Of a stretch of DNA of 64,000 nt, positions 1 through 10,382 are shown piece by piece. Position numbers and translations under genes: made by a program. The stretch is from Meconema thalassinum (Eukaryota; Arthropoda; Insecta; Orthoptera; Tettigoniidae). Numbering within the stretch: position 1 is the stretch's first letter; each line of letters starts with the position of its first letter. The notes beneath the pieces are model-generated. The model did not search any database. It was not told where the DNA came from and was given only the letters and a program-made list of their open reading frames with translations. The DNA is taken from contig OX336388.2 of NCBI GenBank assembly GCA_946902985.2, positions 130,140,346 to 130,204,345 on the forward strand. The letters are read 5' to 3'.

Positions 1-351
1 TGTCGCGGCCTCGGCCGGTCTTGTATCGCTCATATACAGTGAGTTCCTCTCATGAGTTGGCCGGCCAGCGCACCAAGCTTATCTGCCTCCCGTTGACTGA
101 TCCGTGCTTAGAACGTGTTGATCTGTCGCTCCAACTGCTCTCGAGTTATGAAGTGTTACTTTGAGGTATAATTCTCATAATGCCTCCACATGTGTACACT
201 GTAGAGGAAAGGGTATTTATGTAAGATAATTATGTGAAAACAGAGTCTAGTTAGTTAGTTGTTTTTGTTTTAAGGGGCTGAACTACGAGGTCATCTGCCC
301 CTAAAACGATGTCGAAACTGAAGCCATACAAGAATAATGTTGTACACGAAC
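1..351. other. No gene seen; short SINE-like tail
   Basis: No coding region is recognised. Around 255-300 a short stretch reading 'ttttaaggggctgaac' and 'gaggtcatctgcccc' resembles the 3' tails of the SINE families seen later in the window (for example at 13145-13195 and 59890-59926). It is too short to classify. Confidence 0.3.
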
Positions 352-640
352 TGCATCCACGTGATCATGATAAGTGGGTACGGTTTTGTAATTGGATATT
401 GTGAAATGTTCATGATGAAATAATTGATCCACGCTTAATATTTTACTCGGACGAAGCTTGGTTCCATTTACACAGGTATGTTTCGATGCAGAATAACAGA
501 TATTGGAGTACAGAAAACTCCCATGGCATATACGAAATTCCACTACATGACGAACGGGTGGGAGTATGGTGTGCAGTGAATGAATACAGAATTATAGGAC
601 CTATATTTTTTCAGGACACAATTAATGCACAGAGATACAG
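352..640 (+). pseudogene. Tc1/mariner-superfamily transposase fragment (catalytic part)
   Basis: The + strand reads LHPRDHDKWVRFCNWIL, a stop, then a block with SDEAWFHL, NNRYWSTENSHGIYEIPLH and RVGVWCAVNEYRIIGPIFF. This is the first catalytic-Asp region of a Tc/mariner-superfamily transposase common in insects (from family knowledge; the exact clade is not resolved). One in-frame stop interrupts it, and coding ends where the foldback mariner at 649 begins. The N-terminal half of a similar transposase lies at 2537-2640, so the region holds rearranged pieces. Dead copy. Confidence 0.7.
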
Positions 641-648
641 GGATAATA

Positions 649-1453
649 CGAGGTACGTCCAGAAAGTAAGTTCCGTTTGGTAATAACATTAAATTGTGTA
701 CAGATACAGAAAAATTATTTATTGCACAAAATTCTTCTACTTTTCCACATAACTGCCGAAATGTTGCAGGCATTTGTCGTAGCGTGGCACGAGTTTTTGT
801 ATACCTTCTTCATAGACGTTTGCCGCCTGTGTCTTCAACTAGTTGTACGTTCCGCTGCAGCGGTTACAGAAGAACTGGTTCACGCGATTGACGACAAGAT
901 CCGGGAAAAACGCAGGTTTACAATTAGTGCTCTCGCTATGGAATTTCCCCAAATCTCACGATCACTAATTCGTGAAATTGTTACCGAAAAACTGAACTTT
1001 CGTAAACTTTGCCGACATTGGGTACCAAAGATTCTTACAGAGCAACACAAAACAAAACGGATGGGTAGTGCACTTCAGTTTTTGACCTGATACAATGAAG
1101 GCGGCGAAGAATTTCTGACACAGATAGTCACAGGAGATGAAAGTTGGGTTTCTTACGACACCCCTGAAAGTAAGCTGCAATCAATGGAATGGAGGCACAC
1201 TTCATCCCCAGCAAAGGTTAAGCCGAAACAAATCGTGACACCTCGGAAAATGATGTTTCCAACTGGTTGAAGACACAGGCGGCAAACTTCTATGAAGAAG
1301 GTATCCAAAAACTTGTGCCACGTTATGACAAATGCCTGCAAAAGTTCAGCAGTTATGTGGAAAAGTAGTTTAAGAGGTGTAGAACGTTTTCTGTATCTGT
1401 ACACAATTTAATTTTATTACCAAACGGTACTTACTTTCTGGACTTGCCTCATG
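649..1453 (+). mobile_element. Internally deleted mariner with ~197-bp inverted arms
   Basis: The ends are inverted: 649-847 matches the reverse complement of 1258-1453, and TA flanks both sides (647-648, 1454-1455). The arms include the mariner terminus (with 'gtccagaaagtaag') and also an inverted copy of the transposase C-terminal coding end. The element is therefore a foldback derivative rather than a standard mariner with roughly 30-bp TIRs. It lies directly against the truncated Tc-type transposase piece at 352-640. Confidence 0.75.
848..1368 (+). pseudogene. mariner transposase remnant
   Basis: Reads TEELVHAIDDKIREKRRFTI, then SRSLIREIVTEKLNFRKLC, then RHWVPKILTEQHKTKRMGSA, a stop, and after it EEFLTQIVTGDESWVSYDTP followed by KLQSMEWRHTSS. 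These are the linker (WVPxxLT), first catalytic Asp (GDESWV) and following blocks of mariner transposases. The remaining catalytic region is deleted at about 1258. The extreme C-terminus (FYEEGIQKLVPRYDKCLQ) resumes at 1288. Not functional. Confidence 0.8.
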
Positions 1454-1617
1454 TACAGTACTCAAACCATTTTTTGACATAAGCCATGCTGGGGCAGCTG
1501 CCTTAAATGAGAGTGAAAACTCATATCGTTAGTTCACACGTGTTTTGTCATTCATATGGACGTGTATCTGCAGAGTTTAGACGTTAGTGTTGCACGTTTA
1601 GTGAGTATTGTGATTAC

Positions 1618-2422
1618 TAGGGCTCGTATTCGAGCATATTTGCATATTTTTTTCCTGAATAGTACACATTAAAAGAAGCCTTTCGGTGGTATTTTCACCT
1701 CTCTGGGACCAACAGAATTGAAATTTATCGAGCATATAAATGCATAAAGCCGTGATTTTCAGAATAGAAGCATATAAATGCATATTCTTGTGGTTTTCGT
1801 TTAAATAGTTTGTTTTTCTTCGAATTCCCCCCCGAATTCGGGACCTGACCATCCTTATGGTTCGAAAACAGAAATAATTATTGAAACGCCTATCTGGTGC
1901 GAATAATAGAACCGCAGGTTTTTAACCTTTAGTGAGGTCGTTTTCGTCATTGAAACTTTTAGTGACTGATTTAAGAAAATAATTCAAAACTGAAAACATA
2001 GAAAAAATTCTTGTTGTACAGACCAATGCAGACCTACTTCATTGACTCGCCTAATTCTGAACATTTTGTAAATGAACGTTTAAACTGTAACTTTTATAAG
2101 AAAACTTCTCTTATATATACTTGAAAAACTTGAATGCGAGTATATTGCAGTGTATCATGCATACAATTAGAAAATAAAGCTCGTATATAAAGGTACGGTA
2201 TGTTATTTTTTTCTTTTCCGTTCCACTTTCCTTTCTATAGTTTTTAACGGCGTTTTTAGAGCATATTCTGCATATTTAACCGCATATAATGTGTTTTTTT
2301 TTTTTTTTTTGAGCTTATCTTTCGAGCATATAATGAGGTTTTCGAGCATATCTATCGAGCATAAAACACATGGTTTTCGAGCATATCGGGAGATTTTATC
2401 GAGCATATCGATCCGAGCCCTA
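1618..2422. mobile_element. hAT-type MITE, 805 bp, 8-bp TSD
   Basis: Termini TAGGGCTCG / CGAGCCCTA are inverted, and the exact 8-bp duplication GTGATTAC flanks the unit (1610-1617 and 2423-2430). An 8-bp TSD with short TIRs is the hAT signature. The interior is non-coding and holds many copies of 'cgagcatat'. It sits inside the Tc-type remnant whose N-terminal coding resumes at 2431. Confidence 0.85.
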
Positions 2423-2430
2423 GTGATTAC

Positions 2431-2640
2431 TGTGAATGTTGGTCATGCCTAGACCCAATTCACATTGCGCGAACGTGTGTATATCCATAATTCGTATATG
2501 AAAAACAGATAGTGTTGTTCTGAAACGAGACGAAAATTTCGAATCAAGTTTCCAGGAAGACCTGTGCCTCATGCCAGTACAATTAGGAGGCTCGCTAAAT
2601 GATTCAAGGAAACAGGATCCGTAAATAATAAGAGCTGACA
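2431..2640 (+). pseudogene. Tc-type transposase N-terminal (HTH) remnant
   Basis: In the frame from 2537 the sequence reads FRIKFPGRPVPHASTIRRLA, a stop, then FKETGSVNNK, the 'pp...TI.rlv.kF..TGSV.dk' motif of the N-terminal HTH of this insect Tc-type family. Upstream frames hold RERVCISIIRIYEK. Several stops. A related N-terminal piece (LAKRFKRTGSVNNK) is in the foldback at 49288-50069. Confidence 0.65.
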
Positions 2641-2661
2641 GACATTCTTTCATCTGAAGAT

Positions 2662-3036
2662 AAATAATAATAATATCTTATGGCCTCGGATGCCGGTTGC
2701 AAGCTTTATTATTTGATACCCAGAGAGCAGCTTGCATGTCGAATTTTGTTGTTCCTGGAAGCACTATGAAAGTCAAGGAGGTTAGTTATCTAAGGTCCTT
2801 GACACTACAGCTCTTTCTAGTAGAGAAATGAGGAACTTAGTTTTGGCGGAAAATCACGAAATTAATTTTGCCATTATGAACATGGCCTACTGAATTCAAA
2901 TGGGTTATTTAACATGCCAACATTGTATGACATGCATGTCCTGATTTTTGCCGCCTTTCAAAAATTAGCCCGGGGAAAACCTGCAAGCATGGGGTTAGTA
3001 ATCCGACGTGATGACCACTCACCCACCGTGGCATCC
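2662..3036 (-). mobile_element. SINE family A, copy 1
   Basis: tRNA-derived SINE on the minus strand: the head (reverse complement of 'cccaccgtggc') is near 3032 and an (ATT)n tail near 2662-2675. Flanked by TCATCTGAAGAT (2650-2661) and TCATCAGAAGAT (3037-3048), an 11/12 target duplication. Homologous to 4621-4995 and 60607-60982. Confidence 0.85.
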
Positions 3037-3491
3037 TCATCAGAAGATGTCAGGAGTGTGTTACAATAGAGGGATTACATTTTCAGCATTGCCTATGAGC
3101 ACTGTAAGTACACATTATTGAACATGTTTGGTAAAAGTGGGATAGTGGGCGCCAACCATTGGCTGAAACGGGTACGCGTTGCCGCTATCTGCGCCAGTCG
3201 CTGCCGGCCCAACTTGCCGTTTTTATCGGGGCACACATAGATAATGACCCTGTAATTATTAAGCACACTTTTTTTTATTTCACTACAATGGATATTTCAT
3301 TTCACCGCTTTGGAGCCTTTTATATTACCATAAATCAGGGTCCCTAAATTGATAAAGCATTCAACAAATGTATTATTTTATGTATATATGAGGCGTTCCC
3401 GACCAGAAGGGGAAACTCAACATGTGAGGGTTTTTTTTTTTTTTAATATATGCGTTCTTCTCGATTGGTAACAGTGAACATTGTTGTAGAT

Positions 3492-4297
3492 CAGGGGTGC
3501 ACAAGCTTTTTATAAGTGGGGGCCAAGTGTATTTTTACATAATAAGTGGCGGGCCCAGGGGAGTGTGACAGGCTTCGGCAGCCGGCACAGTTGATATCCT
3601 CGCCGCCAGATGGGGGCTTCATTCATTCCATTCCCTGACCCGGTCGGTGGACTGGAAGCAGGCTGTGGATTTTCATTTCAAGTGGCGGGTCGCAAGTTAC
3701 CTTTCCACATAGGCACTTGCCAAACCCTACCGCTAAAGCTAATTTTACTATTATCTGAATAACCTATCTTACCAGCAGACAATACCATTTTTGTATCCTC
3801 TAAATGGTTTAAATCCATTCTTGAAGTTTTGGGCAAATTGTGTTATTTCCAATCAACTTACTCCTAATTCGAAAAGGTTTAGGGGTTATGCAAAACTTAA
3901 AATCTGTCCAATAATTGTTTGCTTCTTAATTTATTTTTAATGAAACATTTTTATAATTTTCTTATTTCAACTTGGGGAAAATCCCATCATTCACTATATA
4001 TATATATATATTCAAGTTTTCAACAGTATAAACATGGTGGTCACTACTCCTGGAAAACCTAGAAATCTGTATAAGTAAACCAAACACAACTGCTTTATTT
4101 TGGTCTTGAAGTAGGCAACCTATAAAGCCCCCCCTGGACTCGCTCTTATTTAAGTCTGGAAAAATGAGAATTACTCCTGGAAAATTCCTGGAAAATCGTT
4201 GACCGATTTGAGTGGCCACCATGTATAAAATATTTATCCGCGGGCCTCCGTAACTGACTTTGAGAGCCGCAAGCGGGCTGCGGGCTGTGCACCCCTG
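3492..4297. mobile_element. hAT-type MITE, 806 bp, 8-bp TSD
   Basis: Termini CAGGGGTGCACA / TGTGCACCCCTG flanked by exact TTGTAGAT duplications (3484-3491, 4298-4305). Non-coding interior with a short (TA)n at about 3998-4010. Typical hAT architecture. Confidence 0.85.
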
Positions 4298-4620
4298 TTG
4301 TAGATGAATGTAGTTTAGTTCGCCCCGATATACTGTGATAAATGGACAGATGTATATCAGGGGAGTTCGGCTCGACCAGTAGCTGCGCGAAACAGAAGGG
4401 CGAACTTGAGGGAGACCGTGATGTCCTCACTCCAAACCCACTTTTCACCAGATACTCCAAGCTCAATCAAGGACACACTCATCCTTGTGAAGCAAAACTG
4501 AGAAGAGAAGGGTTCATTTCCCACCTCAGCCATCCGTGGTTTCCCACTTCTACGCCAAAATACCGGGACGGTTCCTAACGTAAGCCTATGGCCGCCTCCT
4601 TACCAATCATATCCCCAATT

Positions 4621-4995
4621 AGCTTGCCACGGTGGGTGAGTGGTTATCTTGTCGGATTAGTAACCCCTAAGCTTGCAGGTTCGCTCCTGGCCGTGCGAGG
4701 TAAGTGATTTTTGAAAGGCGACAAAAATTACGACACACATTTTATACGAAGTTGGCATGTCTAAGAACCCATTTGAATTCAGTGGCAAATTTAATCTCTG
4801 GATTTTCCGTCAACATGAAGTTCGTCATTTCTCTACTAGAAAGCGCTATATTGTCAAGGAGCTTAGATATCTAACCTCCTTGACTTTCATAGTGCTGCAA
4901 GAAACAATATAATTCGACATGCAAGCTGCCCTCTGCGTGCCAAATAACAAAGCTTGCACCTGGCACCCGAGGCCATACGATATTATTATTTATTT
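4621..4995 (+). mobile_element. SINE family A, copy 2
   Basis: The head 'gccacggtgggtgagtgg' (A-box-like) and 'ggttcgctcc' (B-box-like) indicate a tRNA origin. The body is shared with the two other copies and the tail is (ATT)n. Flanked by exact 12-bp TSDs ATATCCCCAATT (4609-4620, 4996-5007), so it is a full insertion made by LINE machinery. Confidence 0.9.
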
Positions 4996-5007
4996 ATATC
5001 CCCAATT

Positions 5008-5490
5008 TACAAATACACACACTAGTACATCTACCACAATAACACAGGTTATCACACAAATTCTATGCAGACGAATGTACACGGGAGTACATGTCACAAA
5101 TCCCCTTAAATAAGCAAAAACTACAAACTGTTCAACCATGACCAGTCGATTGTATGCATTCCTTTGTATTATTATTATTATTCCATTCATGTCCCGTTTC
5201 TAATATAATAAATGAATAATGTAATAAAAGATTTGTTTTATTGCCATCTAAGTTATATTTTTGGATGAAATCACAAAAGAATAATAATATGTAGTGTCCA
5301 CCCTTCTGGTCGGGAATGTCTCATATATGCAGGGAGTCCTATTTAAGGCTGCGCATTTGGGGTCGCGACCCGTGGGAATCTCATTTGTAGTCCGCGGGAT
5401 TCCCCACGTGAGACGATGTCCCGTGTTGATTGCAAGCTGCTGATGGGTGACACAGCTGCAGGCGGAAGAGATTACTCAATAACGTCTGCT
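5008..5490. other. No gene seen
   Basis: AT-rich sequence with a short (ATT)n at 5170-5183 and the inverted end described for 3387-5327. Nothing coding is recognised. Confidence 0.4.
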
Positions 5491-5502
5491 CACCTTTGCT
5501 GG

Positions 5503-6006
5503 TCGGCTTCGGAGGCGTAGTTGGTAGCATGCTGAGCTTCTATGCCCAAGATCGCGGGTTCAAACCCGCCCGAGGTATCGGATTTTTTTAAGAGTGTTAA
5601 AAATCTCTCGGTATGCCTTCCTTCGGAGGGAAAGTAATGCCGGCGGGCCCATGTCATTGATTTATGACTTGTACAAGAACCTTCCACTAGCCTTGTGTGA
5701 AGCTAAATTTGTAGGTTAGGTTTGATTAATGCGCTTAAGTTCCAACGTTCGCCATCAGATGCTGGTTGCGATGGCATCTAGTAGTAGCCAAGTTCACAGC
5801 TAGGTGTCACGGACGGTAGCATTTGGTAGCGAAAGTAGGAACTACCTGAAATTATCATCTGCAGTCCTTACTTGAATTAAAAGCAGATAAAACACATTAA
5901 TACAGTCATCACAATTAACAATCGTTATCAGACAGATTCTACACACACCCAAAGTACACGGGGCTACACGACCGCATTGTCGCAGCCCCTAAACTAAGGA
6001 ACCAAC
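5503..6006 (+). mobile_element. SINE family B, copy 1
   Basis: tRNA-like head with 'ggcgtagttggtagcatgc' (A box) and 'gggttcaaacccgc' (B box), a body of about 500 bp, and an 'accaacca'-type tail. Exact 12-bp TSD CACCTTTGCTGG at 5491-5502 and 6007-6018. Other copies: 59194-59708 (full) and 31960-32369 (5'-truncated, inside a LINE). Confidence 0.9.
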
Positions 6007-6018
6007 CACCTTTGCTGG

Positions 6019-6466
6019 GTCTTGCGGTCACTGTGCTCACTGCCTCAGCTTGCGTGTGCTCCTAATCCTTGGTACTCCATCACAAAGGTTTTGTATTTAT
6101 ATACACCTGAGAATTGAACATTGTCAGTCTGCATATCTTATCTATAAATAGCTTAAAAATTCCCATGTCTGAGAAGTGTTTTGAACTAAGGTATGCTATG
6201 TTATCAGTGAAAGCAATTGGAGATTAAAAAAAGGTGGAAGGTGTGTAAGGTAAATACGAACCGGCACAAGGAAGTACCAGGCATGACTCGCAGGTTGTGC
6301 CTTATCACATGCTAATAGAAGCTATTGTTCTCCTGTTGCTGAGCAACAAAAGGAATTGTTTTGCATTCAAAGATTAGGATGTGCCCTTGGCTCCAAGTTT
6401 TCCTTGTGGACTGTAACTTGTAACTCTTCAGTCGGTCAACACGGATGATTGGCTGGGGTTACAATG
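6019..6466. other. No gene seen
   Basis: Unique-looking non-coding DNA. A short match to the outer arm of the Penelope-like family at 53671-54607 ('cagtcggtcaacac') occurs at 6430. Confidence 0.3.
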
Positions 6467-6951
6467 TACAGTAAACCCTGCCTAAACCAGTCCCTTCATA
6501 TACCGGAAACCAGGACAAACGGAAAACAAAATTCGGAAGGGAGGTGTTTCCTATATAAAATGACACTGTAAACCAGAAAACTGCCTAACGCGAAAACGGA
6601 AAGAAATTCCGGAATTGTAACCGAAAATAACCTGACTAAGTCAGACTATCTGATCCATAACTAGCAACCCGACCCGGCTTCGACCGGGAACAGTTATGAA
6701 TGCATTACGTGCAGCGCTTTTTTTTTTCCAATGTCAATGAACAACGACCAATATCCGTTTTACGTCTTGGCATAATGGGTTAAAACCACTGACTGGACTA
6801 TTAATTATATCATGGAGATGCATGTGCAACAAATTCTTGTCAGACGTAATTTAAGAATGGCGAGGTGCAATGACAATTTCAATGGGTTGAGTGGTCTCCG
6901 CCCAATCAATACAAGTTTATTATTGGCATCTATTAATTTATTGCCATTAAG

Positions 6952-6984
6952 GACATGTTTCGGGCCTCATGGGCCCTTCTTCAG
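6952..6984 (-). ncRNA. Hammerhead ribozyme-like core (left arm)
   Basis: On the minus strand: CTGAAGA, stem II GGGCC/GGCCC, GAAA, CATG, then TC at the expected cleavage site. All core positions fit CUGANGA...GAAA...UH. Stem I is weak (2 bp), so activity alone is doubtful. Confidence 0.7.
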
Positions 6985-7672
6985 CCGCAAAAATTAATAA
7001 CATATTCACATCCATCATAATACACAACACACTTACACTTTAAGAAAAACATTAAAATAGACACTCAATTAATTATAAAATATCAACTTATCATGCTGCA
7101 AAAATTACAAGTAACATTCAAAATTAATTCCAAAATGCCATCCCATCCACATATAACAGGATTAAAAAAGGATTAAAAAGCACAGCTAAAAGAGATAGGT
7201 CTGGTCTTGGTGGCCTTATCCATATTGTGATCTGGCAGGTGCCCCATTCCACAGGCCGTTTAAAAAATATATATTGGAGGTGATTATAATGCGGCCAGAG
7301 GGCTATGCTGGCTCTCCATTTGTGTTATGAGTTCCTGTTTTAAAGCCAATCTTCGTGACCTTGGTCCGGGAAATTGTCTTGAACCAAAGTTGGGCCGTTG
7401 TTATTTTTTCATTGCCGGATTGGGTGGCACCTGCCAGATCACAATATGGATAAGGCCACCAAGACCAGACCTATCTCTTTTAGCTGTGCTTTTTAATCCT
7501 GTTATATGTGGATGGGATGGCATTTTGGAATTAATTTTGAATGTTACTTGTAATTTTGCAGCATGATAAGTTGATATTTTATAATTAATTGAGTGTCTAT
7601 TTTAATGTTTTTCTTAAAGTGTAAGTGTGTTGTGTATTATGATGGATGTGAATATGTTATTAATTTTTGCGG

Positions 7673-7705
7673 CTGAAGAAGGGCCCATGAGGCCCGAAAC
7701 ATGTC
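7673..7705 (+). ncRNA. Hammerhead ribozyme-like core (right arm)
   Basis: Mirror copy of the motif at 6952-6984, with CTGAAGA, the same 5-bp stem II, GAAACATGTC. The self-complementary ACATGT could form helix III between two molecules, as proposed for dimeric hammerheads of retroelements. Confidence 0.7.
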
Positions 7706-8761
7706 CTTAATGGCAATAATAGATGCCAATAATAAACTTGTATTGATTGGGCGGAGACCACTCAACCCATTGAAATTGTCATTGTACACGTCAATACGGA
7801 CCTTGCGAAATGGATATTCTTCCAATTAATCTTGGCGAGGTGCATGAAACACAAATCCCCCTTCGGTCCAATCTTAACTTGACTGTGAATTTTGCGGAAC
7901 GAAAAGTTCACAGGCGAAATGAAGAAAAGCCGAGTTGCTCTTACATGGAAACTCCAAACACAACCACTCTTTTCTAAAGTTTTTAACTCAACACGACTCG
8001 ACAGTTTGCTGCTGGCTGTATCTGGGGCAATAGGTTCGCCCGCTAGCTAGGCTGTAACAGGGATGATGGACTCGCCCTTAGCTAGCTCGTAAACTGTCTC
8101 CTCAGTAGTTGAATGGACACGGTTTGGAAGAATTAAAATGTAAAAATACTTATAGTGAGCAATGTATTGAAGATAGAGATATGCTCTCGTGGACTTTTTT
8201 GTAGAACTTTTCATTCTGAACCATTCTTACACTCATAGTATTTAGATATTTTTAACGGTTTGCCCAGCATAAGCTTACAAAGCGCTCGGACGCCAGTTTT
8301 TTTCGACTTTTCCACTGAAATCGTTCCTGCTTGGCTTCTTTTGATCATAAATAAATTATTTTCTACAGAAATCATCCTCGAGATATCCCTTACAGAATGG
8401 TGTAAACCGCATCAAAATCCATCCAGTGGTTCTTGAGTTTACCCGTAACATCCAAGAATCGGGGACTTTGTTTTATACTAAGTAGAGATACAATGCTATG
8501 TACTCAGTTTTCAGTGTGACTGTACTTGCACCAAAGTTCTAGGAAACATTAACTCTAATTTTTCCTCAAGGATGCAGCAGGTATGCTATATTTCACATCT
8601 GTAAATGGATGGAATGTACCGTTACTTCCTCCAACCCTCTTGTAATACACACAGTTTCCTTCTGTGAAGTACGAGTAGAAGAAAACGGTGAACTTGCGTG
8701 ATTATAAAGGTGTTCTTTTTACTGTCGACTGCATTTATTTACGTACTGTAATTCAGTGACA

Positions 8762-8900
8762 ATGACTTCTAAACATAAGACACTTTCACTGGAGGAGAAA
8801 TTTTGAAGTTATTGAAGGACACGAGAAAGACAAACGTCCGGCTAAAGAATTAACTGTGTTGTTTAGAGTGGGAAAAATCAAATTAATTCACAGTAATCCT
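8762..8900 (+). pseudogene. Tigger/pogo transposase N-terminal HTH remnant
   Basis: Starts MTSKHKTLSLEEK, then after a 1-base shift reads FEVIEGHEKDKRPAKELTVL and FRVGK. This matches the N-terminal CENP-B/pogo HTH pattern (krktLsleeKvevi...). The rest of the transposase is gone. It lies inside the 6469-9031 element in the sense expected for its termini. Confidence 0.7.
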
Positions 8901-9081
8901 ATGCCACAATATAGTATTTCTTTGTAATGTATTTTGTCTTATAAAAATTCAATCCTTTGTAAAACGGAAACCTGCGAAAACGGGAAAATAGATCCGGAAC
9001 TATTGCGTTCCGCTTTAGGCAGGTTTTACTGTATATAAAGTAACTTAGCTTTGAAGCCATTTTGCAGTGTTACCTTATTAA

Positions 9082-9083
<2 letters not shown>

Positions 9084-9122
<39 letters not shown>
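9084..9122. repeat. Poly(T) run, 39 bp
   Basis: Uninterrupted T run just beyond the Tigger right end. It may be a minus-strand retroposon tail or simple slippage. Confidence 0.9.
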
Positions 9123-9129
<7 letters not shown>

Positions 9130-9562
9130 GATTGAAAGCTAAAATATTAATTGTAAATATCTACATTGTATAAAATTAAGTCCCCGATTCTTGGATTTAA
9201 ATGCGGTTTTCACCATTCTGTAAAGGATTTCTCGAGGAAGGTTTCTGTAGAAAAACATTTTTGACTAAAGGAAGCCGAGCAGTAACGATTTCAGTGAATT
9301 GAGTCGAAGAAAAACCTACCGTCCGTGAGCCTTTTAAGCTTCGCTGGGTAAACCGTTAAAAATATCTACAGTATGCCATAATTATAATATGAGTGCAAGA
9401 AATGTTTTACAAAAAATCCGTGACAGCATATCTCTATCTTTAATACATCGCCTACTATAAGTGTTTTTACGTTTTCTTTTCTTTCAACAATGTCAATTCA
9501 GTGGAAATTTAAATTACTAACTTTGGAGCGAGCCCAGCGTGTTACGGCATCAGAGAAAAGTA

Positions 9563-10008
9563 CAGTAGAGTCCCGTCAATACGAACCCTGCTTATCCGAA
9601 CAGGGCTAGGAAATAATATCTAGTCTGCCAAATTTGTTTTGAATTTTAAAGGAGGGGAAAATAAAGATTAGGATTAAACTAGTTTTTCCAAATAAAATCG
9701 TAAATTAGTTACCACAGAAAAACATGAAATAAATGCTACAGGAGTAAACAGTGAATCTGTCAGCTATCTTATACACAAAAACTTAAAAACAGAAGGCCTA
9801 GACCTACTAACGATGCGTATAACGAAGTTTGAATGCAAAACAAATGGAAAAGCAAATCAAAACTTAAGAAGTGAAGCTGTGATCTTCTTTTGACGCAATG
9901 CACTGAAACGACTTAGAGCCTTAAAGTCAATATGTTGTTGTATTTGACGAAAATCCACCTAATCCGAACTGGGTTCGGTCCCAATTAGTTCGGATTAGTG
10001 GGGCTCAC
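9563..10008. mobile_element. Tigger-like MITE, ~446 bp
   Basis: Left end CAGTAGAGTCCCG with 'aatacgaacc', right end 'cggattagtggggctcac', TA on both sides. The 'tatccgaa/ttcggat' ends are typical of pogo/Tigger MITEs. Non-coding. Confidence 0.6.
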
Positions 10009-10242
10009 TATTCACCTCAGCTTTTCTGAATTGTGTCTGGAACCTGCCATCCGTGCACCTTTTAAGCCTACGCTAGGTAAACTCTTAAAGGTACAGGGAG
10101 AAGCCGGGGCATGTTGCTAGTAACTTGCTTGATTTTATAAGCATGTTTTTAGTACCATTACCAGCATTTTTAGTGTATTTTGATCTGTATCATCTTGATA
10201 ATGCCAATGTTTTCATATGTTAACGAGAAAGTGTGTGCAAGG

Positions 10243-10277
10243 CTGAGGAAGGGAGGGACGCACTCCCAAAACATGTA
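10243..10277 (+). ncRNA. Degenerate hammerhead motif
   Basis: CTGAGGA, stem II GGGAG/CTCCC, AAAA in place of GAAA, CATGTA. Stem I is AAGG (10239-10242) with CCTT (10278-10281). The geometry is kept, but the catalytic G of GAAA is changed, so it is probably inactive. Surrounding DNA resembles the Penelope-like 3' region ('tgtattgaaaagg'). Confidence 0.6.
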
Positions 10278-10382
10278 CCTTTAAATTCTGTGTATTGAAA
10301 AGGCAGACTTCTCAAGTGTTTTCAATTAAAAGTAACTTAATAAGTAAAATAAACACTCCTGAAAGAAATTAAATCTTCTTCT

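Larger units (their letters stand above)
3387..5327. mobile_element. DNA element bounded by ~25-bp inverted ends (uncertain)
   Basis: The sequence around 'gttcccgaccagaaggg' near 3390-3412 is repeated inverted as 'cccttctggtcgggaa' near 5302-5320. Between them lie a hAT MITE and SINE A copy 2, which would be later insertions. No transposase or clear TSD was found, so the family is open. Confidence 0.4.
6870..7832 (+). mobile_element. Penelope-like foldback element with two hammerhead motifs
   Basis: Two inverted arms of roughly 360 bp (6870-7242 and 7428-7784) surround a spacer of about 185 bp. Exact 12-bp TSD TGGCGAGGTGCA at 6858-6869 and 7833-7844. The right arm has 48 extra bp (7785-7832) with TCAATACGGACC, a motif also found in the one-sided tail of the large element at 19375. 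Each arm holds a hammerhead core facing outward. No ORF is recognised, so the element is non-autonomous. Penelope-like elements are known to carry terminal hammerheads, inverted pLTRs and a one-sided tail of about 40 bp. Confidence 0.75.
6469..9031 (+). mobile_element. pogo/Tigger-type DNA transposon, degenerate
   Basis: Inverted termini CAGTAAACCCTGCCTAAA (6469) and the complement of 'ttaggcaggttttactg' (ending 9031), with TA on both sides (6467-6468, 9032-9033). It holds a CENP-B-type HTH remnant at 8762 and a later Penelope-like foldback at 6870-7832. Most coding sequence is lost. Confidence 0.75.
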
